DNA of 64,000 nucleotides from positions 310,001-374,000 of the forward strand of contig JAUHXH010000002.1 of assembly GCA_030427085.1 (NCBI GenBank), written 5' to 3'. This stretch comes from Gammaproteobacteria bacterium (GTDB lineage: Bacteria > Pseudomonadota > Gammaproteobacteria > Pseudomonadales > Halieaceae). Position 1 is the stretch's first letter; every line of letters begins with the position of its first letter. Under the pieces are notes generated by a model. That model was not told the origin of the DNA. It saw nothing but the letters and a program-made list of their open reading frames with translations, and did not search any database. The position numbers were made by a program, and so were the translations under genes. Of the stretch, positions 1 through 8,410 are shown one piece after another.

Positions 1-257
1 GCCAGTCGAGCCGGACTGTCGGCGTCGGCCGCGAGAAACAGGCCATAGGGCGCACCGTGGAGGATCTGGCTATAGAGTGCTCCGGTGGAGGCGGCAGTGA
101 TCCGGGGCGCAACGTGGTGATTGCGTGGATACTGCGTGGCAAGCTCCTCGGCGTCGGGCTTGAAGCTTGCCGCTACGGCAATGTGGAGGGCGTTAGCGTG
201 TGCCACCACCGTCAGCAGTAGACAGGCCAGGGGCAACACTAGCGTGGCCAAAGGCAT
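1..257 (-). CDS. modA: Molybdate ABC transporter periplasmic binding protein, N-terminal part (partial at window edge)
   Basis: Reading the minus strand from an ATG at 257 gives an open frame to the window edge (about 85 residues). It starts with a hydrophobic signal peptide (residues about 1-23, ending AHANA), followed by LHIAVAASFKPDAEELA and then TAASTGALYSQILHGAP and GLFLAADADSP. These match the conserved N-terminal lobe of ModA, where the Ser of AASF and the Ser of STGAL contact molybdate or tungstate. ModA is secreted to the periplasm and delivers the oxyanion to ModB/ModC, which would lie outside the window. It sits 23 bp downstream of comF on the same strand, so the two may be co-transcribed. 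The family call is good; whether modBC follow cannot be seen. Confidence 0.82.
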   Translation of the reverse strand, partial: MPLATLVLPLACLLLTVVAHANALHIAVAASFKPDAEELATQYPRNHHVAPRITAASTGALYSQILHGAPYGLFLAADADSPARL

Positions 258-280
258 TGTAGGGACTTTCACGTTGGCTG

Positions 281-1120
281 TTACTCCGGCCGCGGGCGGC
301 CAGTATGCCGGATAATGGCTGGCGCTGCAGTGCGGTGTGAAGGCGCAGGTGTTCTGGCCAGACACCATAGTTGAATTTCCCTCGCGCCGGCGGCGCGTAG
401 CACCTGGGCCGCGGCGCGCGCTGTTGCACCGGTGGTCATCACGTCATCCACCAGCGCGACCGACAGGCCCGAAACCGGGGTCTGTCCCGCTTTTATTGAG
501 TGGGCCTGGTGGCGATCCCGCGCTCGTGCATCCAGGGCTGCCTGCTGGCGCGTGTAGAAGGCGCGGCGCAACGCGTTATTTGCCACCGGGATGTTGAACG
601 GTGACGTGGTGGCGATGGCCTGGGCCAGTAGTTGAGCCTGGTTGAAACCGCGCCACAGCAGGCGGGACCAGTGCATGGGTACGGGCACCAGTAAATTCGG
701 TGGATCATCTATCGCAGCGGCACGCTGCCACAAATCAGCGAACAGCGGTGTTAACTGCCGTTCGCGACCGTACTTCCAGCGGTGGATCAGTTGCGCCAGC
801 AGGTCGGAATACACCCAGGGCACGATAGCTGAGTCCCAGGGTGGCGGCTGGCGCAGACAGCGTCCGCAGCGCTCGCCAGTTACCTGGGGTAGAGCGCAGC
901 GTGGGCAGGCGGCGGTATTGCGTTGCAGATCCCGGGTGCAACCCTTACAGAGCGGCACGGCCCGTTGGCTGGGGAGTTGGCACAGGGCGCAGCGCAATGG
1001 GAACAGCGTGTGTAGCAGGCCTGGGGTGACGTTGTTAACCTTTGCTTCTCTCTCAGGTTGACTGTGGTCGTGTCCGGGGTATGATTCGTTCTTTCCGACG
1101 TGTTCTTCTGGTAGCCCCAT
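281..1120 (-). CDS. comF: ComF/GntX family phosphoribosyltransferase-like protein
   Basis: An N-terminal zinc finger of paired cysteines (CALC, CKGC, CPRC, CGRC) is followed by a phosphoribosyltransferase fold with the PRPP-binding loop [13 protein letters not shown], where the acidic pair and TTGAT are intact. This is the ComF/GntX architecture. Family members are tied to DNA uptake or use of extracellular DNA; the reaction is unresolved. The ORF is 279 aa, longer than usual (about 230-250), because the only ATG is at 1120. That ATG shares the palindrome CATG with the bioB start on the other strand. Conserved sequence begins only near 1025, so the first 30 residues may not be real, but no ATG, GTG or well-placed TTG was found there. 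Convergence with the biotin promoter is therefore uncertain. Confidence 0.85.
   Translation of the reverse strand: MGLPEEHVGKNESYPGHDHSQPEREAKVNNVTPGLLHTLFPLRCALCQLPSQRAVPLCKGCTRDLQRNTAACPRCALPQVTGERCGRCLRQPPPWDSAIVPWVYSDLLAQLIHRWKYGRERQLTPLFADLWQRAAAIDDPPNLLVPVPMHWSRLLWRGFNQAQLLAQAIATTSPFNIPVANNALRRAFYTRQQAALDARARDRHQAHSIKAGQTPVSGLSVALVDDVMTTGATARAAAQVLRAAGAREIQLWCLARTPAPSHRTAAPAIIRHTGRPRPE
1032..1085 (+). promoter_or_regulatory. Biotin operon promoter with BirA operator
   Basis: TTGTTAACC (1032-1040), 15 bp, then GGTTGACTG (1056-1064) matches the known BirA operator TTGTAAACC-N14/15-GGTTTACAA with three mismatches. The right half-site contains the -35 box TTGACT (1058-1063), followed after 16 bp by the -10 box TATGAT (1080-1085). 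The predicted transcript starts near 1092, about 27 bp before bioB. Biotinoyl-AMP-loaded BirA bound here would block RNA polymerase. The site lies inside the extended 5' end of the comF ORF on the other strand. Confidence 0.8.
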
Positions 1121-2180
1121 GACAGTATCCAGCCCAACAGCAGTGATTCAGCCCGCCGCCCCCAGTCAGTCTGACATTCGCCATGACTGGAGCCGCAGCG
1201 AGGTGGAGGCGCTATTCGCGCTGCCATTCAACGATCTGATGTTTCGCGCCCACAGTTTGCACCGGCAGTATTTTGACCCCAATGAAGTGCAGGTGAGCAC
1301 ACTGCTTTCCATCAAAACCGGCGCGTGCCCGGAAGATTGCGCCTATTGCCCCCAGAGCACTCGCTACGAAACCGGCCTGGAGCCGGAAAAGCTGATGGAA
1401 GTGGAGAAGGTGCTGCAACAGGCGGCTGCGGCAAAAAGCAGCGGCGCGTCGCGCTTCTGCATGGGCGCTGCGTGGCGCTCCCCCAAGGACCGCGATCTGC
1501 CCTACATTGTGGCCATGGTGAAAGGCGTACGGGACATGGGCCTGGAAACCTGCATGACTATCGGCATGCTGAGCGAGTCCCAGGCCCAAACCCTGGCGGA
1601 AGCGGGTCTGGACTACTACAACCACAACCTGGATACCTCGCCGGAATACTACGGCGACATCATCACCACGCGCACCTATCAGGACCGCCTTGAAACCCTG
1701 TCTCACGTGCGTGATGCCGGCATGAAAATCTGCAGTGGCGGTATCGTCGGAATGGGCGAAACGGCCAGTGACCGCGCGGGTTTGCTCCAGCAGTTGGCCA
1801 ACTTGCCGGTGCATCCGGAAAGTGTGCCCATCAACATGCTGGTGCGCGTGGAAGGTACCCCGCTGGCCCACGAGGCCGACATGGACCCCTTTGATTTCAT
1901 CCGCACCATCGCCGTGGCGCGCATCCTGATGCCGGCATCCCACGTGCGCCTGTCGGCTGGCCGCGAAGAGATGAACGATGAGATGCACGCACTGGCCTAC
2001 TTTGCGGGCGCCAACTCGATCTTCTACGGCGAGAAGCTCCTGACCACCGACAATCCGGAAGCGAATTCTGATATGGAACTGTTTGGTCGTCTGGGTATTC
2101 GCCCCGAGCAGCACTGTGTGGAGCGCGCCCCCGAAAACCCTTCGCCGCAGTTCTACGACGCCGCGGCCGCCAGCCACTGA
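1119..2180 (+). CDS. bioB: Biotin synthase (radical SAM)
   Basis: Inserts sulfur into dethiobiotin, the last step of biotin synthesis, in the cytoplasm. The radical SAM cluster motif is CPEDCAYC, with cysteines at residues 70, 74 and 77, preceded by the very conserved [10 protein letters not shown]. Further BioB landmarks are [25 protein letters not shown] and RLSAGREEM, which includes the arginine that ligates the [2Fe-2S] cluster. Length 353 aa is normal for the family. No strong ribosome binding site precedes the ATG at 1119, but the N-terminus aligns with BioB proteins. First gene of the operon bioB-bioF-bioHC-bioD; bioA is not in the window. It consumes SAM and releases 5'-deoxyadenosine. 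Confidence 0.97.
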   Translation: MTVSSPTAVIQPAAPSQSDIRHDWSRSEVEALFALPFNDLMFRAHSLHRQYFDPNEVQVSTLLSIKTGACPEDCAYCPQSTRYETGLEPEKLMEVEKVLQQAAAAKSSGASRFCMGAAWRSPKDRDLPYIVAMVKGVRDMGLETCMTIGMLSESQAQTLAEAGLDYYNHNLDTSPEYYGDIITTRTYQDRLETLSHVRDAGMKICSGGIVGMGETASDRAGLLQQLANLPVHPESVPINMLVRVEGTPLAHEADMDPFDFIRTIAVARILMPASHVRLSAGREEMNDEMHALAYFAGANSIFYGEKLLTTDNPEANSDMELFGRLGIRPEQHCVERAPENPSPQFYDAAAASH

Positions 2181-2211
2181 TCGTCGGAACCCGAAGGGGT
2201 GCCCACTCCCC

Positions 2212-3399
2212 GTGACCGGTTTTTCCTCCCGACTGCGCGAGCGCCTGCAACAGCGCCGCGATAACCACCTTTATCGCCAGCGTCTGGACCTGGGCAGCGC
2301 TCAGGGGCCGGAGGTTACGGTGATGGGACGGCGGTTGCTGAATTTCTGCAGCAACGACTATCTGGGTCTGGCCGCGCATCCGGCGCTATCGGAAGCCTTG
2401 TCTACCGCCGCTAGGCGCTATGGCGTGGGCAGCGGCGCCTCACATCTGGTTTGCGGTCACAGCGAATTGCACGACGAACTGGAGCGCCGACTCGCCAGTC
2501 TCACCGGGCGCCCCCGTGCCTTGCTGTTCAGCAGCGGTTATGCAGCCAATTTGGGCGTGCTGACCACCTTGCTGGAACGGGGTGACGAGGTGATTCAGGA
2601 TCGACTGAATCATGCTTCCTTGCTGGACGGCGGGATGTTCAGTGGTGCCCGGCTGCGGCGTTTCACCCACAATGATCCTGCGGCCCTGGCCGAGCGTCTG
2701 GCCACTGCTACCTCAACCGGGGAGCGTTTGGTTGTGGTAGATGGCGTGTTCAGCATGGATGGCGATCGCGCACCGCTGGGGGAGTACGCTGCCCTCTGCA
2801 GGGAACACGGCGCGTGGATGATGGTGGATGATGCCCACGGGCTGGGGGTGACTGGCCCCGGCGGTGCGGGTAGCGTAGCGGCGGCAGGATTGGATGTGGA
2901 TGACGTGCCGGTCCTGATGGCGACCCTGGGCAAGGCGCTTGGCACCAGTGGCGCTTTCGTCGCCGGGACGGAGGACTTGATCGAGGCCCTCATTCAGGGC
3001 GCGCGCAATTACATCTACACCACGGCAACACCGCCGGCGTTGGCGGCTGCTACCCTGGCGGCGCTGGATTTGCTCGACACCGAGTCCTGGCGCCACGATC
3101 ACCTGCAGGCACTCATTGCACGCTTTGTGACCGGTGCCCTCGCGCATGACCTGCCGTTGATGCCCTCCGATACCGCCATCCAGCCGCTGTTGGTTGGGGG
3201 TGCAGACCGCGCGCTCGCATTGAGTAAAACCTTGCAGGACAAGGGCTTCCTGGTGGGTGCCATTCGCCCGCCTACCGTACCGGCCGGAACCGCACGCCTG
3301 CGCATTACGCTGACCGCCGCCCACACTGAGGCACAAATTGATGCTCTGGTAGAGGCACTTGCCAAGGCCTGGGCTGAACAGGAGGCGACGGGTGTTTAA
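2212..3399 (+). CDS. bioF: 8-amino-7-oxononanoate synthase
   Basis: PLP enzyme of the alpha-oxoamine synthase family; condenses pimeloyl-thioester with alanine. Features from the chosen [13 protein letters not shown] near residue 44, [11 protein letters not shown] near 73, NHAS at 133, DDAHG at 206-210 and the PLP lysine in [12 protein letters not shown] at residue 241. GTG at 2212 gives 395 aa, matching the usual length; it has an AAGGGG about 13 bp upstream and starts 31 bp after the bioB stop. The open frame continues upstream into bioB, but that part is not conserved. The stop overlaps the start of bioHC by 8 bp, implying translational coupling. Confidence 0.96.
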   Translation: MTGFSSRLRERLQQRRDNHLYRQRLDLGSAQGPEVTVMGRRLLNFCSNDYLGLAAHPALSEALSTAARRYGVGSGASHLVCGHSELHDELERRLASLTGRPRALLFSSGYAANLGVLTTLLERGDEVIQDRLNHASLLDGGMFSGARLRRFTHNDPAALAERLATATSTGERLVVVDGVFSMDGDRAPLGEYAALCREHGAWMMVDDAHGLGVTGPGGAGSVAAAGLDVDDVPVLMATLGKALGTSGAFVAGTEDLIEALIQGARNYIYTTATPPALAAATLAALDLLDTESWRHDHLQALIARFVTGALAHDLPLMPSDTAIQPLLVGGADRALALSKTLQDKGFLVGAIRPPTVPAGTARLRITLTAAHTEAQIDALVEALAKAWAEQEATGV

Positions 3400-5062
3400 G
3401 GAACGCATCCCCGCCCTGATGGATACCGATCTCGAGTTGGTGTTGGTGGCGGGGTGGGCCATGCCCTTGTCCATCTGGCGTCCGCTGGTAGCGGAGTTGC
3501 GCAAGGTGGCCAACCTCACGCTGGTGGAGTTGCCGGGGCTGCGGGCAGCTCAGCATGGCGACTCGCCGCACGACGATGCCGAGCACCTGCTCGACAACTG
3601 GTTATCAAGGTTGCTGGCAGTTTCACCGGCGGCACCGGCGGTATACGTTGGGTGGTCGTTGGGTGGCATGCTGAGTACCGCGCTGCTGCAGCGCGCGCCC
3701 GAGCGCGTGCGCGGTCTGGTGACTCTGGCCTCAAACCCCAGCTTTTGCCAGCGAGAAGACTGGCCCTGTGCCCTCCCGGGGGACACCCTCGCTGCCTTCC
3801 AGCAGGCGCTGAAAGATGATGTGGCCACAACCCTGCAGCGTTTCGACGCACTGGCAGCCCGGCACGGTGAGCGCGGCGCATTGCGGCAACTCCGCCAGTT
3901 GCGCCAGCAAGCGCCGGCCTGCGATGCCATGGGGTTGGGTGAAGGTCTGGCGCTGCTGGCGCATCTGGACCAGCGCGAACTGTTGGCCAGCAGCGAACTT
4001 CCTCGCGTGCACGTTTTTGGCGAGCGTGATGCGCTGGTACCTGCGGCGGCGATGGATGCAGTGGCGCTGCATTGCGATCCGGCTTCAGGGCAGGCAGTGC
4101 AGCAAGTGCCCGAGGCATCACATCTGCTACCAATCGAACACCCCAGCGCTGTGCTCAGAATCCTGACCGACTTCTGTCGCGCTTTACCCGATTCCTCACC
4201 CATCCCTCGTCCCGCACCCACTATCACCAGCGTGGACAAGACCGACGTAGCCCGTTCTTTCAGTAAAGCGGCGGCGCAATACGATTCCGTGGCAGCTCTG
4301 CAACGTGCGGTGGGGGAGCAGTTGTTGATCCATGTGCCGGGGGTGTCGGAGGGCGTGCTGTTGGACCTCGGCTGCGGCACTGGCTATTTCAGGCCCCATC
4401 TAACGGCGCGGTGCCCCGGCATGCACTACCTGGGTCTGGATATTGCCGAGGGCATGGTCGGCCACGCCCGGTCCCTCGCCGTCACTTCGAGCGCGGCACG
4501 AGTTGCCGGGGGGGAATCGTCGCTGGTGATGAACGCCCCGCCCACCCTGTGGAGTGTGGGAGATGCCGAGGACCTGCCGCTGGCGAGCAATTCTGTGGCG
4601 CTGGCATTCAGCAGTCTGGCCATTCAGTGGTGCGCCTATCCCGAGCGCCTGTTCAGCGAGCTGGAACGAGTGCTGAGACCGCGCGGTGTGTGCGTGTTCG
4701 CGACGCTGGGGCCAGAGACATTGTGCGAACTGCGCGCTGCCTGGGCGGCGGTGGATGGCAGCCAGCACGTAAACACCTTCCTGCCCGCCGCCCGGCTCAA
4801 TGTGGCGGCAGAGCAATGCCAGGACTTGAACCTGAAACTGGAAGAAACCACCTTCACCATGCGCTATCAGCGCGTGCGAGAACTCATCGACGAACTGAAA
4901 ACCCTGGGCGCGCACAACATGAACCGCGGGCGTAGCCAGGGTTTGACCGGGCGCCGCCGCCTGCAGGGCATGCTCGACGCTTACGAACAGTATCGCTGCG
5001 AGCAAGGCACGCTCCCGGCCACCTATCAGGTGTACTACGGAATAGTGAAGAAAAATGGCTAG
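3392..5062 (+). CDS. bioHC: Fused pimeloyl-ACP methyl ester esterase (BioH) and malonyl-ACP O-methyltransferase (BioC)
   Basis: One 556-residue protein carries both enzymes that open and close pimelate synthesis. Residues about 11-265 are an alpha/beta hydrolase with nucleophile GWSLGG (Ser89), acid GERDALVP (Asp213) and base SHLLP (His244), as in BioH. Residues about 280-556 are a SAM methyltransferase with LLDLGCGTG (323-331), the [10 protein letters not shown] stretch and [10 protein letters not shown], typical of BioC. BioC methylates malonyl-ACP so that fatty-acid enzymes elongate it; BioH then removes the methyl group. The same fusion is known from Saccharophagus and Teredinibacter. GTG 3392 is preferred over ATG 3419 because GGAGG lies at 3381-3385. 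It overlaps bioF and bioD by 8 bp each. Confidence 0.94.
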   Translation: MFKERIPALMDTDLELVLVAGWAMPLSIWRPLVAELRKVANLTLVELPGLRAAQHGDSPHDDAEHLLDNWLSRLLAVSPAAPAVYVGWSLGGMLSTALLQRAPERVRGLVTLASNPSFCQREDWPCALPGDTLAAFQQALKDDVATTLQRFDALAARHGERGALRQLRQLRQQAPACDAMGLGEGLALLAHLDQRELLASSELPRVHVFGERDALVPAAAMDAVALHCDPASGQAVQQVPEASHLLPIEHPSAVLRILTDFCRALPDSSPIPRPAPTITSVDKTDVARSFSKAAAQYDSVAALQRAVGEQLLIHVPGVSEGVLLDLGCGTGYFRPHLTARCPGMHYLGLDIAEGMVGHARSLAVTSSAARVAGGESSLVMNAPPTLWSVGDAEDLPLASNSVALAFSSLAIQWCAYPERLFSELERVLRPRGVCVFATLGPETLCELRAAWAAVDGSQHVNTFLPAARLNVAAEQCQDLNLKLEETTFTMRYQRVRELIDELKTLGAHNMNRGRSQGLTGRRRLQGMLDAYEQYRCEQGTLPATYQVYYGIVKKNG

Positions 5063-5717
5063 TTACTTTGTTACCGGTACCGACACCGAAGTCGGCAAAA
5101 CCGCCGTGGCCTGTGCGCTGTTGCACCGTGCGGCGCAGGAAGGGATGCGCACCGCGGCGGTAAAACCGGTGGCGGCAGGGTGTGACGAGCAGGGCCAGAA
5201 CGAGGACGCGCTGGCCTTGATGGCCGCGATGACCGAGTCGATGCCCTACCAACAGGTCAATCCTGTTGCGCTGGCGCCCGCTATTGCGCCGCACATTGCC
5301 GCCCAACAGGCCGGCCGACGTTTGCAGGCGAGCCGGTTGGCTGGTTTCTGCCGCGGAGTGATGAGCGGCCCGGCCGACTTCGTGCTGATCGAAGGTGCCG
5401 GTGGTTGGCGGGTACCACTCGGGCCCCGCGAAACCTTCGCCGACATCGCCCGCGAGTTGCAGGTAGGGGTGATTCTGGTGGTGGCCATGCGCCTGGGATG
5501 CATTAATCACGCCCTGCTCACTGCCGAAGCCATCCGCCGTGATGGGCTGCCGCTGGTGGGCTGGGTGGCCAATTCCCCCGGTAGCACCATGAGTTGTTAC
5601 GAAGAAAACCTGACCACACTCCGTGAGTCGCTGGGCGCGCCCTTGCTGGGTGAAATACCCTTCCTGACCCCCTGGGACCCCAAAATCGCGGCCGACCGAC
5701 TAAAACTGCCGGCCTGA
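5055..5717 (+). CDS. bioD: Dethiobiotin synthetase
   Basis: ATP-dependent carboxylase that closes the ureido ring of dethiobiotin. The P-loop GTDTEVGKT is at residues 8-16; KPVAAGC and the metal- and nucleotide-binding EGAGGWRVPL also match BioD. Length 220 aa is usual. It overlaps bioHC by 8 bp and is the last gene of the operon. Downstream, a short hairpin CCGCG-TTAAAG-CGCGG (about 5745-5760) lacks a T-tract, so a terminator is not clear. Confidence 0.96.
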   Translation: MASYFVTGTDTEVGKTAVACALLHRAAQEGMRTAAVKPVAAGCDEQGQNEDALALMAAMTESMPYQQVNPVALAPAIAPHIAAQQAGRRLQASRLAGFCRGVMSGPADFVLIEGAGGWRVPLGPRETFADIARELQVGVILVVAMRLGCINHALLTAEAIRRDGLPLVGWVANSPGSTMSCYEENLTTLRESLGAPLLGEIPFLTPWDPKIAADRLKLPA

Positions 5718-6025
5718 TTGCAGTCTCGATACCCCTTGTGGTCCCCGCGTTAAAGCGCGGCATCGCAGGGGCTCACCCAAGATAAACCCACTATTTTCAA
5801 TATTAATAATGGAAGTAAGTGCTCACTTAAAGCAGCTTATCCATTCTCGCCTATACTCAAACGAGCGATCCACCAGGGTCGTTTATTCCTCATTTGAAGT
5901 TGACAGTGCACACAATATCGGCAAAATGTGTGCAGCGAACACATGGGCGCGGTCCCGCGCTGTCGTTTCAGAAACAGAATTCAGAAGTAGTTATCAGCAA
6001 TAGCTATTGAGATAGAGGTATCACC
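5718..6025. promoter_or_regulatory. Intergenic region with palindrome and possible promoters for the acyl-CoA dehydrogenase
   Basis: No gene is seen in these 308 bp. An AT-rich stretch (about 5790-5810) is followed by the perfect palindromic arms TAAGTG-CT-CACTTA at 5816-5829, the size and symmetry of a TetR-type operator. A TTGACA hexamer stands at 5900-5905, but the sequence 17 bp further on (AAAATG) is a poor -10 box. The gene start at 6026 has a GAGG ribosome binding site. Control of beta-oxidation genes by a TetR- or FadR-like repressor would fit, but no such regulator is in the window. Confidence 0.4.
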
Positions 6026-7819
6026 ATGCCGGAATACAAAGCCCCCCTGCGGGATATTCGTTTTGTTATGCACGAAGTGCTGGAGTCGGAAAAGCTCTAC
6101 CAGACGCTGCCCGGCTACGAGGAAGCCACCGCCGAACTGATGGACGCCATCGTCGACGAGGGCGCCAAGTTCTGTGAAAACGTCCTCGCGCCCCTGAACC
6201 AGGTCGGCGACGAACAGGGCTGTAAGTGGAGCGAAGAGGGGGTGAAAACCCCGGACGGCTTCGCCGATGCCTATAAACAGTACGTGGAAAACGGCTGGCC
6301 CGCGCTGTCTGCCGAGCCCGACGACGGCGGCCAGGGCATGCCCAACCTGTTGGGCATGGTGATGAGCGAAATGATGGGCTCTTCCAACTGGTCCTGGGGT
6401 ATGTATCCCGGCCTGTCCCACGGCGCCATCAAAACCATCGAAGCCCACGGCACCCCTGAACAGAAAGAGGCTTACCTGACCAAACTGGTTGCGGGTGAGT
6501 GGACCGGCACCATGTGCCTGACCGAAGCCCACTGCGGTACCGACCTTGGTCTGCTGCGCAGCAAAGCCGAACCTCAGGCAGATGGCAGCTACGCTATCAC
6601 CGGCACCAAAATCTTCATCTCAGCGGGTGAGCACGACATGGCGGACAACATCGTCCACATCGTACTCGCGCGCCTGCCCGATGCCCCGGAAGGCACCAAA
6701 GGTATTTCCCTGTTCATCGTGCCGAAGTTCCTGCCTACCGCCGATGGCGGTGTGGGTGAGCGCAATGGCGTGACCTGCGGCTCCATTGAAAAGAAAATGG
6801 GCATCAAGGCCTCTGCCACCTGCGTGATGAACTTCGACAACGCCAAAGGCTTCCTGATTGGTCCTGCCAACAAGGGACTGGCGTGCATGTTCACCTTCAT
6901 GAACACCGCCCGTCTGGGTACCGCGGTACAGGGCTTGGCCCACGCCGAGCAGTCCTACCAGGGCGCTCTGGCCTACGCCCGCGAACGCCTTGCCATGCGC
7001 AGTGTCAGCGGCCCGAAAAACCCCGACGGCCCGGCTGACCCGATCATCGTGCACCCGGACGTGCGCCGTATGCTGCTGACCCAGAAGGCTTTTGCCGAGG
7101 GTGGTCGCGCCTTCATTTACTACCTGACACAATTGGGCGATGTGGTCCAGAACGGCGATGAGGAAGCAGCCAAGCAGGCGGATGACCTGATGGCCCTGCT
7201 GACCCCGATCGCCAAGGCCTTCCTGACCGAAGTAGGTTACGAGGCTGCCAACCACGGTGTGCAGGTATTCGGTGGCCACGGCTACATCAGCGAGTGGGGC
7301 ATGGAGCAGATCGTACGCGACTGCCGCATCTCCATGCTGTACGAAGGCACCACCGGCGTACAGGCCATCGACCTGATCGGCCGTAAGGTGCTGGGCAGTG
7401 GTGGCAAACTGCTGATGAACTTCACCGCCATCGTTGATGAGTTCTGCAAAGCCAACACCGATGACGCGATGAAGCCTTTCATCGATGCGCTGGCGGGCTA
7501 CAACAAGGAATGGCTGGAACTCACCATGAAGATCGGTGAAAAAGCCATGCAGAATCCGGAAGAAGCCGCTGCAGCTTCCGTGGATTACCTGATGTACTCC
7601 GGCTACGTGACCCTGGCCTACTTCTGGGCCCGCATGGCCGTAGTGGCGCAGGCAAAAGTGGCGGCTGGTGAAGGCGATGCGTCTTTCTACGAAGCCAAGC
7701 TCATGACTGCGCGCTTCTACTTCGACCGCCTGCTGCCTCGCGCTGCGATGCACAAAGAGTGCCTGCTCTCAGGTGCCGACAACCTGCTGGACATGCCCGA
7801 GGCCCTGTTCGCCTTCTAA
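6026..7819 (+). CDS. Acyl-CoA dehydrogenase with C-terminal AcdC/DmdC-type domain
   Basis: 597 aa, the long acyl-CoA dehydrogenase type (usual short type about 380 aa). N-terminal domain from about residue 40, FAD-binding middle domain with MCLTEAHCGTDLGLLRSKA, and C-terminal helical domain with VQVFGGHGYISEWGMEQIVRDCRISMLYEGTTGVQAIDL, which contains the catalytic-base region. An extra C-terminal segment from about 470 is typical of the DmdC/FadE-like group. These flavoenzymes introduce a 2,3-double bond into acyl-CoA; DmdC relatives act on 3-methylmercaptopropionyl-CoA, others on medium or long chains, so the substrate is open. Monocistronic by context, with its own upstream region. Confidence 0.92.
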   Translation: MPEYKAPLRDIRFVMHEVLESEKLYQTLPGYEEATAELMDAIVDEGAKFCENVLAPLNQVGDEQGCKWSEEGVKTPDGFADAYKQYVENGWPALSAEPDDGGQGMPNLLGMVMSEMMGSSNWSWGMYPGLSHGAIKTIEAHGTPEQKEAYLTKLVAGEWTGTMCLTEAHCGTDLGLLRSKAEPQADGSYAITGTKIFISAGEHDMADNIVHIVLARLPDAPEGTKGISLFIVPKFLPTADGGVGERNGVTCGSIEKKMGIKASATCVMNFDNAKGFLIGPANKGLACMFTFMNTARLGTAVQGLAHAEQSYQGALAYARERLAMRSVSGPKNPDGPADPIIVHPDVRRMLLTQKAFAEGGRAFIYYLTQLGDVVQNGDEEAAKQADDLMALLTPIAKAFLTEVGYEAANHGVQVFGGHGYISEWGMEQIVRDCRISMLYEGTTGVQAIDLIGRKVLGSGGKLLMNFTAIVDEFCKANTDDAMKPFIDALAGYNKEWLELTMKIGEKAMQNPEEAAAASVDYLMYSGYVTLAYFWARMAVVAQAKVAAGEGDASFYEAKLMTARFYFDRLLPRAAMHKECLLSGADNLLDMPEALFAF

Positions 7820-7884
7820 AGGCGGCTGCCCCGGCGTGACATTTCACCGGGTCAGGGGGACAATAGCGCCCCCTTGCCCGGTAA

Positions 7885-8109
7885 ATGAACAGCAGCGTGA
7901 ACGACCAGCAATCAGAATCCCCAGAAGATACCCCCGACCGCCTCTACCCGGAGGATCAGGCGCGGGTGGACGCCTTCCTCAAGCGCGGTGTTAATTCGGT
8001 GGAGCGCAAACCCTTCCGTCCAATGCTGCTATTGGGTGTGCTGGTGGTGATAGTGACCGCCCTGAGCGTACTCAGCCTGTTCCTGGCCGACTGGGCGGGC
8101 GTATATTGA
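7885..8109 (+). CDS. DUF3094 family small membrane protein
   Basis: 74 aa. The pattern RLYPEDQARVDAFLKRGVNSVERKPFRPMLLL, followed by one transmembrane helix (about residues 46-70), is the DUF3094 signature seen in Pseudomonas and relatives. Function unknown; a single-pass inner-membrane protein with a soluble N-terminus is likely. The gene ends inside the promoter of tRNA-Pro. The start has no clear ribosome binding site. Confidence 0.75.
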   Translation: MNSSVNDQQSESPEDTPDRLYPEDQARVDAFLKRGVNSVERKPFRPMLLLGVLVVIVTALSVLSLFLADWAGVY

Positions 8110-8140
8110 TTCTGTCCGGTGCTCTGGTATAGTGCGCCCC
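8106..8140 (+). promoter_or_regulatory. tRNA-Pro promoter with GC-rich discriminator
   Basis: TTGATT (8106-8111), 16 bp, TATAGT (8128-8133), then GCGCCCC. A GC-rich stretch between the -10 box and the start site is the known mark of stringently controlled stable RNA promoters. The -35 box overlaps the stop codon of the DUF3094 gene. The tRNA begins 17 bp after the -10 box. Confidence 0.65.
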
Positions 8141-8150
8141 TCAAATTTTT

Positions 8151-8227
8151 CGGTGTGTAGCGCAGCCTGGTAGCGCACTTCCTTCGGGAGGAAGGGGTCG
8201 GAGGTTCGAATCCTCTCACACCGACCA
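8151..8227 (+). tRNA. tRNA-Pro (anticodon CGG)
   Basis: 77 nt including encoded CCA. Acceptor arms CGGTGTG and CACACCG pair fully; anticodon arm CTTCC-TTCGGGA-GGAAG places CGG at the anticodon (codon CCG). The T arm GGAGG-TTCGAAT-CCTCT is normal, with one G-U pair. It is the landing site of the integrase-bearing element that follows. Confidence 0.95.
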
Positions 8228-8263
8228 TATACCCATCCAGCAACATCCAAAAACGTCTTGAAA

Positions 8264-8286
8264 GCCCCGTACTCCGGGGCTTTTTT
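8264..8286 (+). terminator. Rho-independent terminator after tRNA-Pro
   Basis: Perfect 6-bp stem GCCCCG/CGGGGC (8264-8269 and 8275-8280) with loop TACTC, followed directly by six Ts. It lies 37 bp after the tRNA and before the integrase gene, so it separates host and element transcription. Confidence 0.85.
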
Positions 8287-8325
8287 GTTTATACTGTGTC
8301 TTAGGCCGTCCAGCGGTGTCCAGTC

Positions 8326-8393
8326 AAGTACCCCCATATTAGGGGGTACTTTTGGGGGTATTTCGAGTACCCCCAGATGAGATACCCCCAAAT
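8326..8393. repeat. Left-end integrase arm-type repeats
   Basis: Five copies of GGGGGTA(C)T in 68 bp: AAGTACCCCCAT at 8326-8337 (inverted), GGGGGTACTT at 8342-8351, GGGGGTATTT at 8354-8363, GAGTACCCCCAG from 8365 (inverted) and GATACCCCCAAA from 8381 (inverted). The same core recurs at the other end of the element. They end 18 bp before the integrase start, so they could also act in integrase autoregulation. Confidence 0.7.
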
Positions 8394-8410
8394 CGACACA
8401 GGTGCCCCCT

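Noticed and set aside
1212-2177. Long minus-strand ORF (321 codons) opposite bioB
   Set aside because: It mirrors bioB in a GC-rich gene, is rich in His, Val and Gly without any family match, and bioB is certain.
5740-5780. Rho-independent terminator after bioD
   Set aside because: Only a 5-bp stem and no T-tract on either strand.
6620-7753. Minus-strand ORF of 377 codons opposite the acyl-CoA dehydrogenase
   Set aside because: Antisense shadow of a clear gene; composition is unnatural and no domain is seen.
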